From Rickettsiales bacterium (GTDB lineage: Bacteria; Pseudomonadota; Alphaproteobacteria; Rickettsiales; UBA3002), in NCBI GenBank assembly GCA_002725445.1, contig PBPD01000161.1, forward strand, positions 1 through 11,248: a stretch of DNA of 11,248 nt, read 5' to 3'. The translations under genes and the position numbers were made by a program. Under the pieces are notes generated by a model that worked only from the letters and a program-made list of their open reading frames with translations, was not told the origin of the DNA and made no database searches. Shown here piece by piece: positions 6,689 through 11,248 of the stretch; position 1 is the first letter of the stretch; each line of letters opens with the position of its first letter.

Positions 6689-6700
6689 GAATAGCTGGAT

Positions 6701-7453
6701 TTAATCAGCGTTTGTCTGGGCAGTAATGGGCAGGGTGACTGCGAATGTTGAGCCGCTTTCGTTACTATCGCGCAGGCTGACGCTGCCACCATGCGCGCGG
6801 GCGATTGCATCGGCAAAGCACAGCCCCATACCGTAACCATCGATATCGTCATGTTTGCCGCCGCGCTGCAACGGCTTGAATATCTTTGTGTGTTGTGCCG
6901 CAGGAATGCCCGTGCCATTGTCGGTGAAGAGCAGGGTGTGCTGTGCTGCATCGCTTTCGCAGTCTATCTGCACCTTCGGGGTGTTGCCTTCGGGTTGGTA
7001 GGTCAGCGCATTGCGGCATAGTTCGAAGCATAAGCGTGTGAGCTGGCTGGCATTGCCTTGCAGTGCGGGTAGTGCGGTGCTTTCGATGGTGGCGTTATCG
7101 GGCATCAAATGTTGCTCGCGCAGCTGATCGCACGCATCGTTAAGACAAGTGGAAAGCGCTAGCTTGCCTCGAGGAGCGTCACTGGTCTGAATGCGCGAAT
7201 AATCCAGCAACACCTCGATTAGTTTTTGCCCTTTGGTCGCACTTTTTAAAATATGGTCGAGAAATCGCAGGGAGTCTTCATCCAGTGTGTCCTGATTGCG
7301 TATGCGCAATAATTCGGCGAACGAGGCCATCTGGCGCATAGGGGCGCGTAAATCATGCGATACGATATAGGCGTATTGTGCGTACTCCTCGCGCAGTTCC
7401 TGCAGTTGCTGCTGGGTCTTTTCGAGTTCTTGCTGCAAAGCGTTAGTGTTCAT
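6701..7453 (-). CDS. Soluble histidine kinase lacking an input domain
   Basis: Starting at the ATG at 7453 the protein has 250 residues. A short N-terminal coiled coil (about 3-27, Gln/Glu/Leu-rich) leads straight into HisKA with the H-box VSHDLRAPMRQM (phospho-acceptor H33), then a HATPase_c domain: N-box ELCRNAL (N148), G1 DNGTGIP (178-184), F-box IFKPL, and G2 GYGMGL (206-211) followed by ARAHGGSV. All residues for autophosphorylation are present. No membrane helix, PAS, GAF or other sensor domain exists, so input must come from a partner protein. A TTG at 7492 in frame would overlap the upstream gene and lacks a ribosome binding site; I prefer the ATG. It lies 19 bases after the response regulator gene, clearly one operon, and presumably phosphorylates that regulator. 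The H-box type (AYxxSHDLRAP) resembles phytochrome-like and FixL-like kinases. Confidence 0.87.
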   Translation of the reverse strand: MNTNALQQELEKTQQQLQELREEYAQYAYIVSHDLRAPMRQMASFAELLRIRNQDTLDEDSLRFLDHILKSATKGQKLIEVLLDYSRIQTSDAPRGKLALSTCLNDACDQLREQHLMPDNATIESTALPALQGNASQLTRLCFELCRNALTYQPEGNTPKVQIDCESDAAQHTLLFTDNGTGIPAAQHTKIFKPLQRGGKHDDIDGYGMGLCFADAIARAHGGSVSLRDSNESGSTFAVTLPITAQTNAD

Positions 7454-7472
7454 AGCAACTCGCGCGGTGTTT

Positions 7473-7847
7473 TTATAATTGTGCCGCCTCAATGGCGTTT
7501 ATGAGCGTCTCTTTTAATTGTGTGGATGATAGCTCGCTCTTGGGAATATACGCGGTTGCTCCCAGTGCCAGCGCGTCTTCTTCCACTTCCTTGTTGCCAT
7601 AGTCGGTAGTGAAAATGATAGGAACCTCGCTATTGAGCATTTTGCGCAGCTCTATCAGCGCATGAAACCCATCGCTCCCGCTCATCATGAAATCCATGAT
7701 GACGCAGGCGGGAGGCGTCTCCAGACATTTGCGCACACCGTCTTCGCCGTTGGTGGCTTCGGTAATCTCGTACTCGTCGCTCAGCCACGCCTGATACAGT
7801 GCGCGGTCTTGCTCGTCATCATCTACAATAAGTATACGGCTTGTCAT
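7473..7847 (-). CDS. Stand-alone receiver-domain response regulator
   Basis: From the ATG at 7847 the protein has 124 residues and consists only of a CheY-like receiver domain. The acidic pocket D9/D10, phospho-acceptor D52 in VIMDFMM, T81 (FTTDYG) and K103 (YIPKSE) are all present. There is no DNA-binding or enzymatic output domain, so it acts through protein contact or as an intermediate in a phosphorelay, similar in type to Rcp1/CheY-like regulators. The chosen start has AGGG immediately upstream; an in-frame TTG at 7868 would add seven residues that are not part of the receiver fold. It is the first gene of an operon with the soluble kinase and is transcribed divergently from the solute-binding protein/kinase pair. 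Confidence 0.88.
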   Translation of the reverse strand: MTSRILIVDDDEQDRALYQAWLSDEYEITEATNGEDGVRKCLETPPACVIMDFMMSGSDGFHALIELRKMLNSEVPIIFTTDYGNKEVEEDALALGATAYIPKSELSSTQLKETLINAIEAAQL

Positions 7848-7882
7848 CGCCCTAATATGCAGGCGCAAAACTAAAAATACAA

Positions 7883-7911
7883 GTGTGCAGCTTTGTGGCG
7901 TGTGCAGCTTT
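7883..7911 (+). repeat. 12-bp direct repeat in the divergent promoter region
   Basis: GTGTGCAGCTTT occurs at 7883-7894 and again at 7900-7911, a start-to-start distance of 17 bases. The pair lies between the divergent response regulator (start 7847) and solute-binding protein (start 8002) genes, 36-64 bases above the regulator start. Tandem repeats with 1.6-turn spacing could be a binding site for a dimeric regulator, though none is encoded in the window. Confidence 0.5.
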
Positions 7912-7976
7912 TTTTATGCAATTGAAGGTTGATAGTGTATACCAGAAGAAGGGGGTGGGAGGTGCCCACAGGAGTA

Positions 7977-8027
7977 ATGCAGGCTATGATGGGAAAAAGC
8001 AGTGAAAAACAAACCTTCAACTTTTAG
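7977..8027 (+). other. Short ORF overlapping the start of the solute-binding protein gene
   Basis: An ATG at 7977 just after AGGAG (7970-7974) opens a 16-codon frame (MQAMMGKSSEKQTFNF) ending at TAG 8025-8027, 23 bases beyond the downstream GTG start and in a different frame. The AGGAG is only two bases from this ATG, which is too close to be ideal; a second and third ATG follow at 7986 and 7989 in the same frame. It could couple translation to the downstream gene or be chance. Confidence 0.25.
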
Positions 8028-9279
8028 CCGTAGGCGTTTTTTGTCGCATGGTGCTGCAGGTATTGCAGGTATACTAATGGCAGGGAAAGCGCCGTATGTA
8101 CGTGCCAAAACGAAACAGAAATTGCGTGTGCTGGGCACCCATGTGACCTTGCAGGAGCCGCTGCGCCGCCGAGCGGAAGAAGAGCTGGGGCTGGATATTG
8201 TGTTTGAGCCGGGCGGCAGCGCTGAGGTGTTGCAGAAGGCTACGAGTGACCCCGGTTCGTTCGATTTATATGAACAATGGTCGGATAGTATGGGCGTGTT
8301 GTGGCGCACCGAGTCGGTGCAGCCGATTGAGATTGCTCGGCTTGACTATTGGGATGAGGTGAATGACCTGACCAAAACCGGCAAGGTGACGCCAGAGGCA
8401 ACCATTGGCAAGGGTGACGCGCCGCATAAGCTGATCTATGTGCAGGAAAACGGCCAGATGGGCAGCAATCCGACCGACAAAATCAGCTTTTTGCCCTATG
8501 TGCATAATACCGATTCGTTTGGCTATGACACGCGGCATATTCCACGCGGTGTAGCCTACGAAACCGAAAGCTGGGGCTGGTTGTTTGATGCGAAATATAA
8601 AGGCAAGGTAGGGCTGGTGAATGCCCCCACCATTGGCGTGTTCGACGCGGCGCTGGCCGCACAGGCACAGGGGCTGATGGAATTTAAGGATATTGGCAAT
8701 ATGAGCCGCCGCGAGATCGACCAGCTGTTTGGTCTGATGATCGATATGAAGCAGGACGGGCATTTTGCAGGCTTGTGGAATTCGGTGCCTGAGTCGGTCG
8801 AGTTTTTCGAGAGTGGGCGCACGGTCATCTCCAGCATGTTTTCGCCGGGCGTGTCTGCCTTGCGTGGCAAAAACGTGCCGGTGGTCTACGCCGCACCCAA
8901 GGAAGGTTACCGCGCGTGGCATGGGGTGATGTGTCTGTCATGCGAGACCAAAGGGGCGGCCAAAGACGCGGCCTATAAATATATGAACTGGTGGTTGTCG
9001 GGCTGGCCAGGCGCGTTTATTGCGCGGCAGGGCTATTATATCTCGAACCCTGAACGTTCCAAACCATTGCTGAGCGAGGATGAGTGGAATTACTGGTATG
9101 CGGGCAAGCCGACCAGCGTGCCACTGAAAAACACCTTCGGCAATGTGGCGGTGCAGCCGGGCGAGATACGCAATGGCGGCTCGTATGAAAACCGATTTAG
9201 TAATGTGGCGGTATGGAATACGGTGATGGATACGTATGAATATACCTTGCCACGCTGGCACGAATTCTTACTGTCGTAG
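8002..9279 (+). CDS. Tat-exported extracellular solute-binding protein (PotD/Fbp-like), probable kinase partner
   Basis: This 425-residue protein starts with a textbook twin-arginine signal: SRRRFL (9-14), a hydrophobic stretch to about 28, and a likely cleavage near VRA|KT (after 35). The mature part resembles type II periplasmic binding proteins of ABC importers (spermidine/Fe3+-type): LRVLGTHVT at the first strand, DLYEQWSD, FLPYVHNTDSFGYD, YKGKVGLVNAPTIG, GRTVISSMFSPGV and YKYMNWWLSG near the C-terminus. The ligand cannot be assigned. The GTG at 8002 is the only in-frame start that keeps the Tat motif; a stop lies in frame at 7987-7989, and the ribosome binding site is weak. No permease or ATPase gene adjoins it. 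Three bases after its TAG comes a histidine kinase with a large periplasmic domain, so it probably reports ligand to that kinase, as in TorT/TorS, LuxP/LuxQ or ChvE/VirA. Confidence 0.85.
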   Translation: MKNKPSTFSRRRFLSHGAAGIAGILMAGKAPYVRAKTKQKLRVLGTHVTLQEPLRRRAEEELGLDIVFEPGGSAEVLQKATSDPGSFDLYEQWSDSMGVLWRTESVQPIEIARLDYWDEVNDLTKTGKVTPEATIGKGDAPHKLIYVQENGQMGSNPTDKISFLPYVHNTDSFGYDTRHIPRGVAYETESWGWLFDAKYKGKVGLVNAPTIGVFDAALAAQAQGLMEFKDIGNMSRREIDQLFGLMIDMKQDGHFAGLWNSVPESVEFFESGRTVISSMFSPGVSALRGKNVPVVYAAPKEGYRAWHGVMCLSCETKGAAKDAAYKYMNWWLSGWPGAFIARQGYYISNPERSKPLLSEDEWNYWYAGKPTSVPLKNTFGNVAVQPGEIRNGGSYENRFSNVAVWNTVMDTYEYTLPRWHEFLLS

Positions 9280-9282
9280 GCT

Positions 9283-11248
9283 ATGGCCCTTCGTTTAGAT
9301 TTTTTGGCGCGCCATCCAATCCGCACCCAGATTCTGATCGGGTTTTTGCCGGCATTGCTGGTGATCGTGATGTTGATGTTCAGCAGCTATCACAGCCTGA
9401 ACCGGCTGGGTGATAATGTGCAGGCGCTGAACGAATTATCGCGCGAGAATGGGCTGTTTGTGCAGGTCGAACACGACATGCTGGAGCTGCAGCGCAACAT
9501 TATGGTCTATTCGTATATTGGCTATAGCGGTATTCTCAAAAAGATTGAACGGCTGCAGAAACGTATTGAACAAACGATTGGCCGTATACGTCCTATCGCA
9601 CGCCGCAATCCGCAGGTGCAGGATCGCTTTCAGCGGCTGGAGCGGCATTATCTGGATTACAAGGAAGCCTTTGCCACAGCGGTAGAGAAACGGCGCGAGA
9701 ATCAGGCGATCAAGCGCGAGCAGATGCAACCTGTTGCCGACCAGGCGCACGCACTTACCGCGGTATTGTTGGGAGAATACGAACAGACGCGCCGTTTTCG
9801 CGAAGCGTATTTGATGCAGCAGATTGAAACCAGCTTATCGGCGGTGGATAATAACTGGCGCAGTTTTGAAGCATCGCCGGATGCGACACTTATTTTCAAA
9901 ACCAACCGCCTGATTGCACAGGTGCGTGATGATGTGGCTCAGCTGGCTGCGCAAGACCCGGCCAACGCCGAACGGCTGGATGAATTGCTGGCTTTGGTGG
10001 AGGAATATAAAGCACTGTTTGCCAAACTGATTAACGTGAACCGTGTTTATATGCATTTGGTGAATGTGGTGATGGCAGGCAAGGCGGCAGAGATTGATGC
10101 GCTGAGCGTTGAGTTGGATGCGCTGGTGGTTAAACATAGCGATGCATTTCGTGCTGATATCACTGAAAGCGTGGAGGTGGCCCAACACACGTTTGTGCTG
10201 TTTACGCTGCTGGCAATTGCGATGGGTGTTCTGTGCGCATGGCTGGTGGCAGCTGGCATTGCGCGGCCTGTGCGCGCGATGGCGGATGTGTTGTCGCGGC
10301 TGGCGCGGGGTGAGGAGAATACCAGCGTGCCGGCGCAAGAGCGTCGTGACGAAATTGGTAGAATGGCCTCGGCCGCCAATGAGTTCAAAACTATGGCGCT
10401 GAAAGTGAAAGAGCAGAACGTGGCGATCAAACAAAGCCGTGCACAGCTCTCGGCGATTGTGAATAATATGAATGACGGGCTGATTATTATTAATCGCGAA
10501 GGCAAGATCGAGGATTTCAACAATGCCTGTGAAGTGATTTTTGGTTATAGCGCCAAAGAAGTTATGGGTAAGAACGTGAAAATGCTGATGCCCGAGCCGT
10601 ATCACAGCGAGCATGATGGCTATATGCAGCGCTATAAAGATACGGGCGAAAAACGTATTATCGGCGTTGGCCGTGAAGTGGAGGCACGCCGCAAGAATGG
10701 TGAGGTGTTCCCGATTGATCTGTCGGTCAGCGAGGTGGATCTGGGGGATCGGGTAATCTTCAGCGGCATCATCCGTGACATTACCGAGCGCAAGCAGGCA
10801 CAGGATGCGCTGGTGGAAGCTAACGAAGAGCTGGAGGAATTTGCGTATCGCACCTCGCACGATCTGCGTTCGCCGTTAGTGTCGGCTATCGGGCTTTTGG
10901 ATATGGCAGAAGGCGCCATTGACAAAGGCGAGCGCGAGCAGGCCAAAGACGCGGTGGCCATTTCGCGCGGGTCGCTAAAAAAACTGGAAACGCTGGTGAA
11001 AGATATTCTGGCGCTGACCGCGACAAAGAAGAAGGTCGAAGAGACGCAAGCGGTGGATGTCGAGGCGGAAGTGCAGGAGGCCATGAGCAAGTTTACACGC
11101 ATGGAAGGCGCGGAGAATCTGGAGTTTCGTGTGGATGTGGCGTGTGAGCAGCCGGTGGTGGTGCGCAAAAGCCGTCTGGTGCTGATTCTGGAGAATCTGA
11201 TATCCAACGCGATCAAGTATCAGGACACGCAGAAATCGCATGCCTTTG
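9283..11248 (+). CDS. Membrane histidine kinase with helical periplasmic domain, HAMP and FixL-like PAS (3' end missing)
   Basis: The frame is open from the ATG at 9283 to the window end, 655 codons. The order is: TM1 (about 16-36); a periplasmic all-helical domain (~37-302) of the size of TorS/HBM-type helical sensors; TM2 (~303-325); HAMP starting IARPVRAM (326 on); a PAS domain (~388-505); an H-box FAYRTSHDLRSPL with phospho-acceptor H526; and the N-box ENLISNAIKYQ with N642. The ATP-binding G-boxes lie beyond the window. The PAS segment MPEPYHSEHDGYMQRY...IIGVGR matches FixL: H444 stands where BjFixL has the haem ligand H200, and R464 is exactly 20 residues on, like R220. It may therefore bind haem and sense O2 or NO, though many PAS domains share this pattern. 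The start is 3 bases after the solute-binding protein stop, with only TAGG upstream, suggesting translational coupling. Confidence 0.88.
   Translation, partial: MALRLDFLARHPIRTQILIGFLPALLVIVMLMFSSYHSLNRLGDNVQALNELSRENGLFVQVEHDMLELQRNIMVYSYIGYSGILKKIERLQKRIEQTIGRIRPIARRNPQVQDRFQRLERHYLDYKEAFATAVEKRRENQAIKREQMQPVADQAHALTAVLLGEYEQTRRFREAYLMQQIETSLSAVDNNWRSFEASPDATLIFKTNRLIAQVRDDVAQLAAQDPANAERLDELLALVEEYKALFAKLINVNRVYMHLVNVVMAGKAAEIDALSVELDALVVKHSDAFRADITESVEVAQHTFVLFTLLAIAMGVLCAWLVAAGIARPVRAMADVLSRLARGEENTSVPAQERRDEIGRMASAANEFKTMALKVKEQNVAIKQSRAQLSAIVNNMNDGLIIINREGKIEDFNNACEVIFGYSAKEVMGKNVKMLMPEPYHSEHDGYMQRYKDTGEKRIIGVGREVEARRKNGEVFPIDLSVSEVDLGDRVIFSGIIRDITERKQAQDALVEANEELEEFAYRTSHDLRSPLVSAIGLLDMAEGAIDKGEREQAKDAVAISRGSLKKLETLVKDILALTATKKKVEETQAVDVEAEVQEAMSKFTRMEGAENLEFRVDVACEQPVVVRKSRLVLILENLISNAIKYQDTQKSHAF

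Noticed and set aside
7454..7492. TTG at 7492 as start of the soluble kinase
   Set aside because: It would overlap the response regulator gene, lacks a ribosome binding site, and the added residues are not part of the coiled coil. The ATG at 7453 is preferred.
7914..7943. TATACC (7938-7943) as -10 box for the solute-binding protein gene
   Set aside because: No acceptable -35 hexamer is found at 16-18 bases, so no promoter is called for this operon.
8266..8922. Open frame of 218 codons on the minus strand
   Set aside because: It is antisense within the solute-binding protein gene and has no recognisable domain or ribosome binding site.
9835..10860. Long open frame of 341 codons on the minus strand
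   Set aside because: It lies wholly antisense to the plus-strand histidine kinase, whose TM, HAMP, PAS and HisKA motifs are unmistakable. Its His/Ile-rich translation shows no family motif.

Overview
The window looks like a piece of an alphaproteobacterial chromosome of moderate GC content. The lineage is inferred from three things: an FNR/FnrL-type box in front of hemN, a FixL-like PAS domain in a sensor kinase, and a hypothetical protein carrying sequence motifs I associate with alphaproteobacteria. The genus cannot be fixed from this sequence. Genes are tightly packed; every gene-free stretch is shorter than 170 bases, and there is no tRNA, rRNA, insertion sequence, CRISPR array or prophage.

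Left part (1-2708). The 3' end of an endonuclease/exonuclease/phosphatase-family gene converges on a small MAPEG-family membrane protein gene. Divergent from the latter, behind its own -10 box and a TTAACCAT motif, is a 498-codon gene. Its first ~165 residues match the pattern of the OspF/SpvC/HopAI1 phosphothreonine lyases, bacterial effectors that irreversibly remove phosphate from host MAP kinases. This domain is fused to a long Ala/Gly-rich C-terminal part with hydrophobic, glycine-patterned segments. It is the most unusual gene here and the best candidate for an undescribed effector or toxin.

Middle part (2709-6616). These are mostly housekeeping genes: a zinc alcohol dehydrogenase closely resembling E. 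coli Ahr (NADPH-dependent aldehyde reductase), an unrecognised 276-residue cytoplasmic protein, a half-length GDT1/UPF0016 cation transporter, and oxygen-independent coproporphyrinogen III oxidase (hemN). A near-perfect FNR-type site upstream of hemN predicts induction at low oxygen.

Right part (6701-11248, running off the end). This is a signalling island of two divergent pairs. On the minus strand, a stand-alone receiver-domain response regulator is followed by a soluble histidine kinase with no recognisable input domain. On the plus strand, a Tat-exported solute-binding protein is followed after 3 bases by a membrane histidine kinase with a ~260-residue helical periplasmic domain, HAMP, a FixL-like PAS domain with the haem-ligand histidine in place, and a kinase core cut by the window end. 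No ABC permease or ATPase lies beside the binding protein, so it is more likely a ligand-sensing partner of the kinase than a transport component. The receiver protein and soluble kinase may belong to the same phosphorelay.
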